From: Halomonas litopenaei
Lineage (GTDB): Bacteria; Pseudomonadota; Gammaproteobacteria; Pseudomonadales; Halomonadaceae
DNA length: 64,000 bases
Assembly (NCBI RefSeq): GCF_003045775.1
Contig: NZ_PXNS01000004.1
Span: forward strand, 310,001 to 374,000
Direction of reading: 5' to 3'
A program made the position numbers and the translations under genes. The notes below the pieces were generated by a model. The model made no database searches. It was not told the DNA's origin and saw nothing but the letters and a program-made list of their open reading frames with translations. Every line of letters begins with the position of its first letter. Within the stretch, counting starts at the first letter, position 1. Below, piece by piece: positions 7,938 through 16,643 of the stretch.

Positions 7938-9654
7938 TGGCGTTCATCCAGCTGCGTACGATCATGGCGACCATGCGGGGATCTTCCTGGGCCAGCTCGC
8001 GCAGGTCGTTGAGGTTCTGTTCGTAGGCGCTGGCCTTGCGCCGGCGGCGGTTGTCGCGGCCGTAGGTGGCGTCCTCACCGTCGGTCGTCTCGCTGTCACC
8101 CTCGGACGCCTCTTCGTCGTCGCTCTCGTCGTCGCCGACCCGTGCCGAGAAGGCGCTGGGCATGGGGGCCGGGGCCACCGGAGCCTCGGTATAACGACGG
8201 ATCAGCGGACGCAGCACGAGCAGGTAGAGCAGAGCGACGGCCAGGATGATCAGCAGATAGCGACCGAGTTCCTTGGCCAGTTGATGGACCATCGGGTCCT
8301 GCCACCAGGTGGGGGCTGCGACCTCGGGTGCCTGGGCGAATGCACTGTTGACCACCGACAGGGCGTCGCCGCGGCTTTCCGAGAAGCCCATGGCCTGACG
8401 CACCAGTGCCTCGATCTCGGCGAGTTGTTCCGCTGACAGGGGGGTGAGAGTGGCTTCGCCTTCCTCATCGACGCCGTCCTGGTAGTTCACCACCACCGCG
8501 GCGGACAGGCGTTCGATGCCTCCCTTCTGGTACTGTACATGCGATACCTGTCGATCCAGCTCGTAGTTGGTGACGTCATCGCGCCGCAGGCGTTGCGGTG
8601 ACGCCTCTTCCTGTTCGGCGGTATCGGCGGCGGCCTCGTCGTTGTCCTGCTGCGCGGCATCACCGTTGTCGATGGGTGACGCGGCGGTACCTGGCGCGGT
8701 GTTGCTCAGGGCGCCGGGAATGCCGCTGGCCAGGTCACCCTGGCCATTGATGTCCAGGCTGGTCTGGCGACTGCGGACCGCCGCCTGTGCGGGCGGCTGG
8801 TTCGGGGTGTAGCGCTCCTGGGTCTCTTCACGCTGGGAGAAGTCGATCTGGGCGGTGACCTGGGCACGCACGTTGGCATGGCCTACCAGCGGCGCCAGGA
8901 TGTCCTCGATGCGCCGCTGGTAGGAACGCTCGATCTCGGCGACGTAGTCCAGCTGCGAGCCGTCCAGCCCCAGCCCACCCGCGTCGGCCGATGACAGCAG
9001 GCGCCCGTTCTGGTCGATCACGGTGACGTCTTCACCGGCCAGGTCGGGCACGCTGGAAGAGACCAGGTGGACCATGGCAGCCACCTGGCCCTCGCCGACA
9101 CGTCGGCCAGGCTCGAGTGTCAGCACCACCGAGGCCTTGGCCGGCTGACGCTCGCGTACGAACACCGAGTCCTTGGCCAGGGCCAGATGGACACGGGCGT
9201 TGGCCACCGGGCCCAACGAGGCGATGGATCTGGCCAGCTCGCCTTCCAGGCCGCGCTGGTAGTTGATCTGCTCGGCGAACTGACTGATACCGAAGGCCTG
9301 ATCCTGCATCAGTTCGAGGCCGACGTTGCCGCCGTGGGGCAGGCCCTGTTCGGCAAGCTGCAGGCGCAGGGTGTGCAGCTGGTCGTCCGGCACCATCAAG
9401 GCGTGGCCGCCGGCGGAAAAGCGATAAGGCACCCCGCGGCTATCGAGTTCAGTGATGATGGCGCCGCCGTCGGCTTCGCTGAGATTGCTGAACAGGACTC
9501 GGTACTGTGGGCGCGAAGCCCACATCACCAGGGCGATGATCAGAGCAATCGCGGCGGCGCCCCCGATCATCAAGGGAATCAGGGGTTTGCCGCGTAAGCG
9601 GGACGTCAGCCCGGACAGGGGGCCGGAGCTTGAGGCGGAGGCCGCTGAGCTCAT
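7930..9654 (-). CDS. fliF: FliF, flagellar MS-ring protein
   Basis: 574 residues from the ATG at 9654, with GACGGGAGTCGTCC upstream; the 54 codons of open frame before it are Pro/Arg rich and not FliF-like. One membrane helix lies at ~26-47 (PLIPLMIGGAAAIALIIALV) and a second at ~443-465 (LLIILAVALLYLLVLRPLI). Between them are YRVLFSNLSEADGGAIITEL and LEGELARSIASLGPVANARV, hallmark FliF ring-building segments. The cytoplasmic tail with its acidic stretch and YEQNLNDLRELAQEDPRMVA is the FliG-binding region. FliF nucleates basal-body assembly and heads the fliFGHIJK run. Confidence 0.97.
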   Translation of the reverse strand: MSSAASASSSGPLSGLTSRLRGKPLIPLMIGGAAAIALIIALVMWASRPQYRVLFSNLSEADGGAIITELDSRGVPYRFSAGGHALMVPDDQLHTLRLQLAEQGLPHGGNVGLELMQDQAFGISQFAEQINYQRGLEGELARSIASLGPVANARVHLALAKDSVFVRERQPAKASVVLTLEPGRRVGEGQVAAMVHLVSSSVPDLAGEDVTVIDQNGRLLSSADAGGLGLDGSQLDYVAEIERSYQRRIEDILAPLVGHANVRAQVTAQIDFSQREETQERYTPNQPPAQAAVRSRQTSLDINGQGDLASGIPGALSNTAPGTAASPIDNGDAAQQDNDEAAADTAEQEEASPQRLRRDDVTNYELDRQVSHVQYQKGGIERLSAAVVVNYQDGVDEEGEATLTPLSAEQLAEIEALVRQAMGFSESRGDALSVVNSAFAQAPEVAAPTWWQDPMVHQLAKELGRYLLIILAVALLYLLVLRPLIRRYTEAPVAPAPMPSAFSARVGDDESDDEEASEGDSETTDGEDATYGRDNRRRRKASAYEQNLNDLRELAQEDPRMVAMIVRSWMNAND

Positions 9655-9861
9655 GGACGACTCCCGTCGGGGGACGGCAAATGGGGGCTGTTCATTGGCA
9701 TGACCGGTGGTCCGTGGGTCGGGTGGCCGCGGGCGGTGCCCGGTTCTGTGTTGATGCCCATTATCCCGGGGCTGTGGCCAGCCAATGATCGAAATAGCCC
9801 ATGTTTTGACGGCCATTTGCTTCGATGACGGTGCGCTCGCTCTTGTTAGGCTTGCTGTCGT

Positions 9862-9878
9862 GGAGGCGATGCGCCTCC
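9862..9878 (+). promoter_or_regulatory. Hairpin in the fliE leader
   Basis: GGAGGCG-ATG-CGCCTCC is a perfect 7-bp stem with a 3-base loop, 30 bases before the fliE start, inside the 254-base divergent fliF/fliE region. It would fold in the fliE leader RNA. The same region should hold the fliF and fliE promoters; I could not find a clear sigma-54 (TGGCAC-N5-TTGC) or sigma-28 match in it. Confidence 0.35.
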
Positions 9879-9908
9879 GTCACCGGCCAACGAGACACAG
9901 GACCCGTC

Positions 9909-10244
9909 ATGTCGACTCCCGCGATGCAATCGGCCCTTGCCCAGATGACCACCATGGCCCGCGAGGCCAGCCAGGTGTCGTCCCCGACACTGGGGGGCAA
10001 CACCGAGGCGGCCCAGGCCGACGCCGGCTTCGCCGACGCCTTGAAGTCGTCGATCCAGCGCATCAATGAGCTCAAGGCCACCGCCGATTCGCAGGCCAAG
10101 GCCTTCCAGGCTGGGGTGCCGGGGGTCGAGCTCAACGACGTCATGGTCGACATGCAGAAGGCCAGCGTGGCCTTTCAGATGGGCCAGCAGGTTCGCAATC
10201 GCCTGGTATCGGCCTACAGGGATGTGATGAACATGCAGGTGTAG
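9909..10244 (+). CDS. fliE: FliE, MS-ring/rod junction protein
   Basis: 111 residues from the ATG at 9909 (ACAGGACCCGTC upstream). The conserved C-terminal half is complete: VPGVELNDVMVDMQKASVAF, then QMGQQVRNRLVSAYRDVMNM. FliE is the first rod-type substrate of the flagellar export system and joins the MS ring to the rod. The frame is open 28 codons further upstream, but that part lacks FliE character and overlaps the leader hairpin. fliE diverges from fliF. Confidence 0.96.
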   Translation: MSTPAMQSALAQMTTMAREASQVSSPTLGGNTEAAQADAGFADALKSSIQRINELKATADSQAKAFQAGVPGVELNDVMVDMQKASVAFQMGQQVRNRLVSAYRDVMNMQV

Positions 10245-10369
10245 GTGCCGCGCTCGGCGACCCCCTCGGCGACCCCCCATCGTCTGCCGACATCTTTATG
10301 TAATGTTTTGCTGATATTCCTTCGGCACCCGCTCGCCCGAGAAGCGGGGCAACCAGGGATATTCGCTCC

Positions 10370-12049
10370 ATGACGTCTTTTCGAACGCTCTCCATACGTG
10401 CCAGCGGGCTGCTGGCGTTGTCACTCTTCCTGCTATTGATGGTCGGACTGGGTGGGCTGGGCCTTTACGCCAATCAGCAGGGACGAGAGGCTTTCGATGT
10501 GATGCGCGACGAGCACGTCGGTCAGTTCCGTCTGCTCAATCTTGCCCAGACCAGGGTCTTTCGTTCACGCGTCGAGATGGATCGGGCGGCCAGGCTGACG
10601 CGGGTGCCGTCCTTCGATCGACCGGGTCCGGTGATCGCTTCTGCCGAGACGCTGCTGAGCGAGGCCAGGGAGGCCTTCGAGGCCTTCATGGCGATCGATG
10701 TCGGCGAGGCCCAGGCAGACAACAAGGCGACGCTCGAGCGCCACTTCCGCTCGCTGGTATCCACCGGCCTGGAGCTGCAGCTGATGTTGCTCAAGGAGGG
10801 AGATCTTGGCGCCTATGATTCGGGCCAGGCTCGACTGACCAGCATGAGCCAGGCCTTTGTCGATAGCGTGGAGGCCTTTTCCACCCTGGCGCTGGAGCAG
10901 GAAGAGGGACTGGCTGCCGGCTTCAGGCACCTGGCAGACAGCATGAACCTCGCCCTGGCGGCGGCGCTCACCCTGGCTCTGGTGCTGGCCATGGCAATGG
11001 CTCTGACGGTTCGACGCTACCTGCTGGTCCCGTTGAAGCAGCTGCTGGAACACTTCGAGGCGATGGCCCAGGGCCGACTCGAGCGTCGCCTGCCCGATAT
11101 GGGCAGCAGCGAAGTGGGCCAGCTGTATCGGGGCGTGGAGTCACTGCGACGGGCGTTGGTGAAGAATATTCGCGGGATTCGCGAGACCAGCGATGACCTG
11201 CGTCACAATGCCGAACGCATGCTCGATGATGGTCGCGAACTGGCCACCCGTACCCAGCGCCAGGCATCGGCCCTGGAGCAGACGGTCGCCAGCCTCGAGC
11301 AATTGACGGCGACGGTGGCCCAGACGGTGCAGCATCTGGGGGACGCCAACCGCCTGGCGGGCGATGTGGGCAAGCGTGCCAGCAAGGGCAGCGAGGGCGT
11401 CGCAGCGGTGGCGGCGGCCATGGACGAGATCCAGCGCCATGCCGACCAGGTGCAGGCGATGGTCAAGCTGATCGACGATATTGCCTTTCAGACCAACCTG
11501 CTGGCCCTCAATGCCTCGGTGGAGGCTGCCCGTGCCGGCGAGCACGGCAGAGGCTTCGCGGTGGTAGCGGCGGAGGTGCGCGGCCTGGCGGCGCGCAGCG
11601 CCGAAGCGGCCGGCGAGATTCGCAGCCTGACCGGTGCTTCCAGCAAGAGCGTGGCCGATGGCGCGAGGCAGTCCCGCGCCGCCGATCTGTCGATCCAGGG
11701 GATAGCGGCGGCAGTCGGGCAGTTGGGGGGCCGAATCGCAGAACTGGAACAGGCCGCCGGAGAGCAGCATCAGGGCCTCGATCAGATTCATCGGGCGATG
11801 GCCGAGATCGATGCTGTTACCCAGCGCAACGCCCAGATGGTCGAGCGCTCACGGGAGGAAGCCGAACGTCTGACTGGCACCGCCCTGGCGCTGGGGCAAT
11901 CCAGTGCGCACATGCAGCTGTCCGACGAAGACGACGACACCTGCATCGGCGAGATGACGCTAAAAACGCGGCGCTCGTGGTGGCGGGGGCTGCAGGCCTG
12001 GCGCGAGCGCCGGCAGGCCAGACGATTCGCGCAGGGTGTCAGCGCCTGA
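10370..12049 (+). CDS. Methyl-accepting chemotaxis protein with four-helix-type sensor
   Basis: 559 residues. TM1 lies at about 10-33 ([20 protein letters not shown]), a ~155-residue helical periplasmic domain follows (resembling the four-helix-bundle Tar family ligand domain), TM2 is at ~190-212, a HAMP domain at ~213-265 ([20 protein letters not shown]), and then the signalling domain. The hairpin tip reads [20 protein letters not shown] and [20 protein letters not shown], the CheA/CheW contact region. There is no C-terminal CheR-docking pentapeptide. The ligand cannot be predicted. A sigma-28-like -10 (GCTGATAT, 10310-10317) lies upstream but has no matching -35. Confidence 0.93.
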   Translation: MTSFRTLSIRASGLLALSLFLLLMVGLGGLGLYANQQGREAFDVMRDEHVGQFRLLNLAQTRVFRSRVEMDRAARLTRVPSFDRPGPVIASAETLLSEAREAFEAFMAIDVGEAQADNKATLERHFRSLVSTGLELQLMLLKEGDLGAYDSGQARLTSMSQAFVDSVEAFSTLALEQEEGLAAGFRHLADSMNLALAAALTLALVLAMAMALTVRRYLLVPLKQLLEHFEAMAQGRLERRLPDMGSSEVGQLYRGVESLRRALVKNIRGIRETSDDLRHNAERMLDDGRELATRTQRQASALEQTVASLEQLTATVAQTVQHLGDANRLAGDVGKRASKGSEGVAAVAAAMDEIQRHADQVQAMVKLIDDIAFQTNLLALNASVEAARAGEHGRGFAVVAAEVRGLAARSAEAAGEIRSLTGASSKSVADGARQSRAADLSIQGIAAAVGQLGGRIAELEQAAGEQHQGLDQIHRAMAEIDAVTQRNAQMVERSREEAERLTGTALALGQSSAHMQLSDEDDDTCIGEMTLKTRRSWWRGLQAWRERRQARRFAQGVSA

Positions 12050-12072
12050 CGGGCGCGGCCCGTTTCCTTTTT
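12049..12072 (+). terminator. Intrinsic terminator after the first chemoreceptor
   Basis: ACGGGC (12049-12054), loop GCG, GCCCGT (12058-12063), followed by TTCCTTTTTC. The stem begins at the last base of the receptor stop codon. This is a standard Rho-independent terminator and separates the two receptor genes into independent transcripts. Confidence 0.8.
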
Positions 12073-12133
12073 CGTCGAGGAGTCGCTCGGGAGCCATTCG
12101 GGAGGCGAAAGGGGGTAATCGTCAAACTTGGGC

Positions 12134-12160
12134 TAAAGAGGCATTCTCGATGGCCGATAG
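12134..12160 (+). promoter_or_regulatory. Sigma-28 (FliA) promoter of the second chemoreceptor
   Basis: TAAA (12134-12137), a 15-base spacer (12138-12152) and GCCGATAG (12153-12160) match the sigma-28 consensus TAAA-N15-GCCGATAA in all but the last base. It lies 52 bases before the start codon of the receptor at 12213, so that gene should be a class III (late) flagellar gene. Confidence 0.9.
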
Positions 12161-12173
12161 TCGCTTGTGTCGA

Positions 12174-12189
12174 CCTTGCAGCCGCAAGG
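12174..12189 (+). promoter_or_regulatory. Leader hairpin just before the second chemoreceptor
   Basis: CCTTGC-AGCC-GCAAGG forms a perfect 6-bp stem with a 4-base loop in the short leader between the sigma-28 promoter and the ATG at 12213. No function is known; it could affect message stability or initiation. Confidence 0.35.
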
Positions 12190-12212
12190 CGTAACCCTTG
12201 ACAGAGAGCGAC

Positions 12213-14081
12213 ATGATTCATTCCTTGAGATTTCGGCTCCTGCTGACCACCGTGGCCGTCATAGTGGTGGCCCTGGCCATCAATGGAGCGGTCAACCTCA
12301 GCATTCTGCATCACCATCAGGAGCGCCAGGATGCGCAGCAGCTGGCCTCGGTCGCCGAAGGCAATCGGGTGGCCATCGATGAGTGGGTGTCGAGCCACGC
12401 ACGCCAGCTCGAGGCACTGGCGCCGGCAGTGTCCGATGCCGATCCCCTGGCGGCGCTGCTGCAGTTGCAGGCCGGTGGCGGCTTTCTCACCACGTATCTG
12501 GCCGAGGCCGCGAGCGGAGATGTGATCTTCTCCGACGGCTGGGACGCCCCCGCAGAATATGATCCGCGTCAGCGCCCCTGGTATCAGCAGGCCGTTGAGG
12601 CTGAAGCGACCGTGGTGACCCCTCCCTACAAGGATGCCAACACAGGGGGGCTGGTGGTGACCTTCGCCACACCCTTCTTTAATGAGGGCAGGCTCGAGGC
12701 GGTGGCGGGTGGCGATATCACCATCGACGGTGTGATCGATGTGGTGGCCGACATCGCGCCGACGCCGAGCAGTTTTGCCTTCCTTGTCGATGGTGAGGGA
12801 GCCCTGGTGGCGCATCCTGATGCCACGCTGAGCCTGGCGCCGGCGACCGAGCTGTCTGCGCGTCTGACGCCGGATTTCCTGACGCAGCTGGGTGACCAGG
12901 CACGCCCTGTCACCGTAGACATCGGCGGACGGCAGCGCGAGCTTCTCGCCACGCCCATCAGCGGTACCGACTGGCGACTGGTGATTGCCCTGGACAGCCG
13001 GGAGGCCGGTGCCAGCCTTCAGCAGGTGACACAGGCAGCGCTCTGGACCCTGGTGATCGTCGGCCTGGTGGCACTGCTGCTGCTGAGCGTGCTGCTGACC
13101 CTCGCGCTCAAGCGACTGTCGATTGCGCGGGATGCCATGGCCGACGTCGCCAGCGGCAACGGAGACCTGACCCGCCGCCTGCCGGAGGACGGCAAGGATG
13201 AGGTGGCCCAGATCGCGAGTGCGTTCAATCGCTTCGTGTCGCGCATGGAGGCGGTGATGATCACCATCCGGGACAGCAGCGAGTCGGTGCGGGTCGCCGC
13301 CGGCGAGATCGCACTGGGAGGGCAGGACCTGTCGCGACGCAGCGAAACGACCGCATCGAGCCTGCAGCAGACCTCGGCATCGATCGAGGAGATCACCAGC
13401 ACCGTGGCGCATACGGCGGCGGCCTCGCGCGATGCCAGGCGGCAGTCGGGGGAGGCCACCGACGTCGCCGAGCGAGGCGGTGAGGTGGTGGACCAGGTGG
13501 TGGACACCATGGAGTCGATCACCGAGTCCTCTGTGCAGATCGGCGCCATCGTCAAGGTGATGGATGGTATCGCCTTCCAGACCAACCTGTTGGCGCTCAA
13601 TGCTTCGGTGGAGGCGGCCCGGGCCGGGGAGCATGGCCGTGGCTTCGCCGTGGTGGCCAGTGAGGTACGCCAACTGGCCACCCGGTCCGCCGAGGCTTCC
13701 CGAGAAATTCGTAGCTTGATCGAGACCTCCGGCGAGCGCGTGGCCAGCGGTACCGAGCTGGTGCGCCGGGCGGGCGAGACCATGGGCGAGATCGTTCAAC
13801 AGGTCGGGCGCGTCACGTTGAGCCTGGACGAGATCAGCGTGGCGGCGGAAGAGCAGAGCGAAGGTATCGCACAGGTTAATATCGCGGTGGCGGAGCTGGA
13901 CCGCATGTCGCAGCAGAACGCGAGTCTGGTCGAAGAGTCCTCTGCTGCCACCGAGCACCTGCTGGAACAGGCCGACCGACTGGGGCGGATGGTGGCAGGA
14001 TTTACCCTGAGTGAGGCTGCCAGCTCTGCCTCAGTGCAGGCCAATCACCCCGAGCGGGTTGCCGCGCCAACCCCCGCCTGA
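12213..14081 (+). CDS. Methyl-accepting chemotaxis protein with dCache-type sensor
   Basis: 622 residues from the ATG at 12213 (a TTG five codons earlier, at 12198, is possible). TM1 is about residues 5-25 ([20 protein letters not shown]). The ~250-residue periplasmic region has the double-Cache motifs [13 protein letters not shown] and [16 protein letters not shown]2 lies near 280-302 ([20 protein letters not shown]), then HAMP ([20 protein letters not shown]) and a signalling domain with tip [20 protein letters not shown]. dCache receptors often bind amino acids or other small acids; the ligand here is unknown. Expression is probably FliA-dependent through the promoter at 12134. Confidence 0.94.
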   Translation: MIHSLRFRLLLTTVAVIVVALAINGAVNLSILHHHQERQDAQQLASVAEGNRVAIDEWVSSHARQLEALAPAVSDADPLAALLQLQAGGGFLTTYLAEAASGDVIFSDGWDAPAEYDPRQRPWYQQAVEAEATVVTPPYKDANTGGLVVTFATPFFNEGRLEAVAGGDITIDGVIDVVADIAPTPSSFAFLVDGEGALVAHPDATLSLAPATELSARLTPDFLTQLGDQARPVTVDIGGRQRELLATPISGTDWRLVIALDSREAGASLQQVTQAALWTLVIVGLVALLLLSVLLTLALKRLSIARDAMADVASGNGDLTRRLPEDGKDEVAQIASAFNRFVSRMEAVMITIRDSSESVRVAAGEIALGGQDLSRRSETTASSLQQTSASIEEITSTVAHTAAASRDARRQSGEATDVAERGGEVVDQVVDTMESITESSVQIGAIVKVMDGIAFQTNLLALNASVEAARAGEHGRGFAVVASEVRQLATRSAEASREIRSLIETSGERVASGTELVRRAGETMGEIVQQVGRVTLSLDEISVAAEEQSEGIAQVNIAVAELDRMSQQNASLVEESSAATEHLLEQADRLGRMVAGFTLSEAASSASVQANHPERVAAPTPA

Positions 14082-14098
14082 TGCCCTGTTCGTGGGTC

Positions 14099-14122
14099 GG
14101 GGGCCGGGTCTTTCCGGCCCCC
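14099..14122 (+). terminator. Strong GC hairpin after the second chemoreceptor
   Basis: GGGGGCCGG (14099-14107), loop GTCTTT, CCGGCCCCC (14114-14122): a perfect 9-bp stem 17 bases after the stop codon. No U tract follows (GCTTCAACC), so it is terminator-like rather than canonical. Confidence 0.55.
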
Positions 14123-14347
14123 GCTTCAACCCTCCACTTCAACCCTCCAGTTCCAGCCCAGGTTCTGCCCCCTGGCGGCGCAGAGCCTGAGTGGTTGCCC
14201 CGCCATGCTTGTTACCCCAGGCCAGCACGCCTCTCCATCTTGGGGCTTCTCGACGTGGGATGCCGGGGAGCGCGGTTTCCCTTGGTGGTCTCTCCCATGA
14301 CCGGCCCCCCGCTATCTACTTTCTACCTTTCTCTGCCTCTACCTTTC

Positions 14348-14403
14348 TCTGTCCCTCTGTCCCTCTGTCCCTCTGTCCCTCTGTCCCTCTGTCCCTCTGT
14401 CCC
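14348..14403. repeat. 8-bp microsatellite, seven copies of TCTGTCCC
   Basis: Seven perfect tandem copies of TCTGTCCC (14348-14403), inside a longer imperfect pyrimidine tract (about 14320-14480) where related units such as TTTGGCCC and TCTGCCTC continue. It is outside any gene. Such arrays change length by slippage. The tract lies between the chemotaxis genes and the capsule operon. Confidence 0.9.
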
Positions 14404-15274
14404 TTTGGCCCTCCTGCCACTTTGGCCCTCTCTGCCTCTCTGTCCCTCTGTCCCTCCCTCTGTCCCTCTCTGCCTCCTGATTCTTGTGTTCCTCCGCGCC
14501 CTGCAGGGCGCCCGTCACCACGTGCCCGGTGACGGCGGAACGTCGATTGGGGGCCAGGAGGGCCTCCTTGAGAAGGATCAGACTGGAGGAAGCGCGCGCC
14601 TGGAGCGGCCTGGGAGCTAAAGTTCGGCACAGTTAGTTGCCCTGCTCAATGGCGACTCCCTCATAAAAGCGGCCCTCCGGGCGCCCCCTCATGGCCTTGG
14701 CGCCGAGGCGGGGCGTTAGAAGATTACATTTGTTGGATGCTGGCACTTCTGACGATCAAGAAATGTTCTTCGCCAAGATGGTGAAGTTTTAATGAAAAAC
14801 AATACCGTCGCAGTTAATTATTAAAGTTCTATGCCGGTCGTGACTCACGCCTAACCTAAATTATCCAATACTTGCTTTAATTATTGTACCGAAGAACTAG
14901 GCACGAAGCTTTTAAATGTGCCGTAACGACATTATTGCAATGAGCATGCTTTTTCTGGTCTTTGTTTTTTTGTTATGCCTTTGATTTTTTTGATCTTTTG
15001 CTGATTTTTTTGGCGTGTGTGGATTATGGCCTTTTAGATATTTTTTTGTATTGCAGCATAGTTAAAGGGAGGCGGATTACTCTCTATGCAGTAACCGTTT
15101 ATTGCCCGCCAATAACCTCGCCCGTGTCTGGATGGAGAAGTACAAAAACATTAGTATCGATGATTGTGATCAAGTGTTAATGAACCGTTATCAATGTTAC
15201 TCGTCTGTTTGCTACCACGGTCGAGGGCAAAATTCGTTGAAGCAGGGCATGGGAAGGCGTCCGTGACATCCCGG

Positions 15275-15286
15275 GGCGGTAGCGTG
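15275..15286 (+). promoter_or_regulatory. ops / JUMPstart element for RfaH-type antitermination
   Basis: GGCGGTAGCGTG, with a G run before it, is identical to the core of the enterobacterial JUMPstart sequence. The ops element (GGCGGTAG plus flank) in non-template DNA pauses polymerase and recruits RfaH, a NusG paralogue that suppresses termination in long polysaccharide operons. It lies 201 bases before cysD, on the coding strand and in the leader of a ~22-kb run of co-directional genes, exactly where an ops site should be. No rfaH gene is in the window. Confidence 0.85.
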
Positions 15287-15486
15287 CTTCATCGCCATCA
15301 GGTCCAGTGCCCCTCTCCTGCACCAACTCGCGGATCACATGCCGCGCCCACTCTCCGGTGCCTGGAGCCTTGGTGCTGCTGTGGGCTATTCGGGCCAACG
15401 GCTGCGGCTACGTCACGCGGGTCGAGTCGGCCGAGTCCACGCATTCCGCCGGCGAGTGTTTCCCTTTCCGAGGACTTCGATCCGTC

Positions 15487-16401
15487 ATGGAACTACTACC
15501 CGATCGCCAGACACACCTCCGACAGCTGGAGGCCGAATCGATCCATATCATCAGAGAAGTCGCAGCCGAGTTCCGTTCTCCGGTCATGATGTACTCGATC
15601 GGCAAAGATTCATCGGTGATGCTGCATCTGGCGCGCAAGGCTTTCTTTCCCGGCACGCCCCCCTTTCCGTTGATGCACGTGAACACCACCTGGAAGTTCC
15701 GCGAGATGATCGCCTTTCGCGATCTCATGGCGAAGCAGTCCGGCATGGAGCTGATCGAGCATATCAATCAGGAGGGGGTCGCGGCCGATATCAATCCCTT
15801 TGATCACGGTAGCGCCAAGTATACCGACGTGATGAAGACCGCCGCTCTCAAGCAGGCACTTGATCACCATGGATTCGACGCAGCCTTTGGGGGTGCCCGC
15901 AGGGATGAGGAGGCGAGTCGTGCCAAGGAGCGCATCTTCTCCTTCCGTGACAGGCATCATCGGTGGGAGCCGAAGAGCCAGCGTCCCGAGTTGTGGAGCC
16001 TGTATAACGCCAAGGTGAACAAGGGGGAGTCGATTCGCGTCTTTCCTCTCTCCAACTGGACGGAACTGGATATCTGGCAATACATCTATCTCGAGGGAAT
16101 CCCCATTGTGCCGTTGTACTACGCCGCACCGCGGCCAGTGGTGGAGCGGGATGGCATGACGATCATGGTCGACGACGACCGACTACCGCTGCGGAAGGGC
16201 GAGACGCCCCAGGAACGCTGGGTAAGATTCCGTACCCTCGGCTGTTATCCCCTGACCGGTGCGGTGGAATCTCGAGCCGCGACTCTCCCCGAAATCATCC
16301 AGGAAATGCTGCTGACGCGGACCAGCGAGCGCAGCGGTCGAGCCATCGATCATGATCAGGCGGGGTCGATGGAAAAGAAGAAGCGCGAGGGGTATTTCTA
16401 A
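15487..16401 (+). CDS. cysD: CysD, sulfate adenylyltransferase small subunit
   Basis: 304 residues from the ATG at 15487 (GAGGA 12 bases upstream); the 60 codons of open frame before it are not CysD-like. The PP-loop is [27 protein letters not shown] and [20 protein letters not shown] are typical CysD segments, and the C-terminus ends KKKREGYF, the usual CysD tail. With CysN it makes adenosine 5'-phosphosulfate from ATP and sulfate. It is the first gene after the ops element, so here it probably feeds PAPS to the two sulfotransferases downstream as well as, or instead of, cysteine synthesis. Confidence 0.96.
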   Translation: MELLPDRQTHLRQLEAESIHIIREVAAEFRSPVMMYSIGKDSSVMLHLARKAFFPGTPPFPLMHVNTTWKFREMIAFRDLMAKQSGMELIEHINQEGVAADINPFDHGSAKYTDVMKTAALKQALDHHGFDAAFGGARRDEEASRAKERIFSFRDRHHRWEPKSQRPELWSLYNAKVNKGESIRVFPLSNWTELDIWQYIYLEGIPIVPLYYAAPRPVVERDGMTIMVDDDRLPLRKGETPQERWVRFRTLGCYPLTGAVESRAATLPEIIQEMLLTRTSERSGRAIDHDQAGSMEKKKREGYF

Positions 16402-16643
16402 ATTAGTTGGAATGAATGTTCGCCTGCCGTCTTGTACTGAATTCGCGGATTGCCGATGGGGGTGTTCCCGGGAAGGCGGCTACACCCATCGCTTCACCAG
16501 ACGGCAAAGGCCGCGACCGCGTGGCTCGCCGCATTCCTCCACGCTCCGCTCTTCCAGTCTCCAGATTGCACTCCGGTTCAGCCCTAGTCTCCTCGGCATC
16601 CTTGTCCGGGTGCTGTGGCTTGCGCCTCTACCAGGAATTCGTC

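Larger units (their letters stand above)
14123..15486. other. Gene-free region before the polysaccharide operon
   Basis: About 1.36 kb with no supportable gene. It begins with CTTCAACCCTCCA repeated twice (14123-14148). From about 14320 to 14480 the plus strand is almost pure C/T and contains the 8-bp repeat listed separately. From about 14710 to 15190 the sequence turns strikingly AT-rich compared with its neighbours, with T runs, an inverted repeat TTATTG-CCCGC-CAATAA (15099-15115) and no open frame with a ribosome site. The ops element lies at 15275, so the operon promoter is expected upstream of it, probably in the AT-rich part; I could not single out one -35/-10 pair. The leader between ops and cysD is ~200 bases. 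Confidence 0.7.

Noticed and set aside
10310..10317. GCTGATAT as a sigma-28 -10 element for the first chemoreceptor
   Set aside because: No TAAA-type -35 at 14-16 bases upstream, so not listed as a promoter.
12039..13958. A 639-codon open frame opposite the second chemoreceptor
   Set aside because: Shadow of the receptor signalling domain; no domain or start signal.
14962..15180. A 72-codon AT-rich open frame in the pre-capsule region
   Set aside because: TTG start without a ribosome site, hydrophobic by base composition only, no family resemblance.
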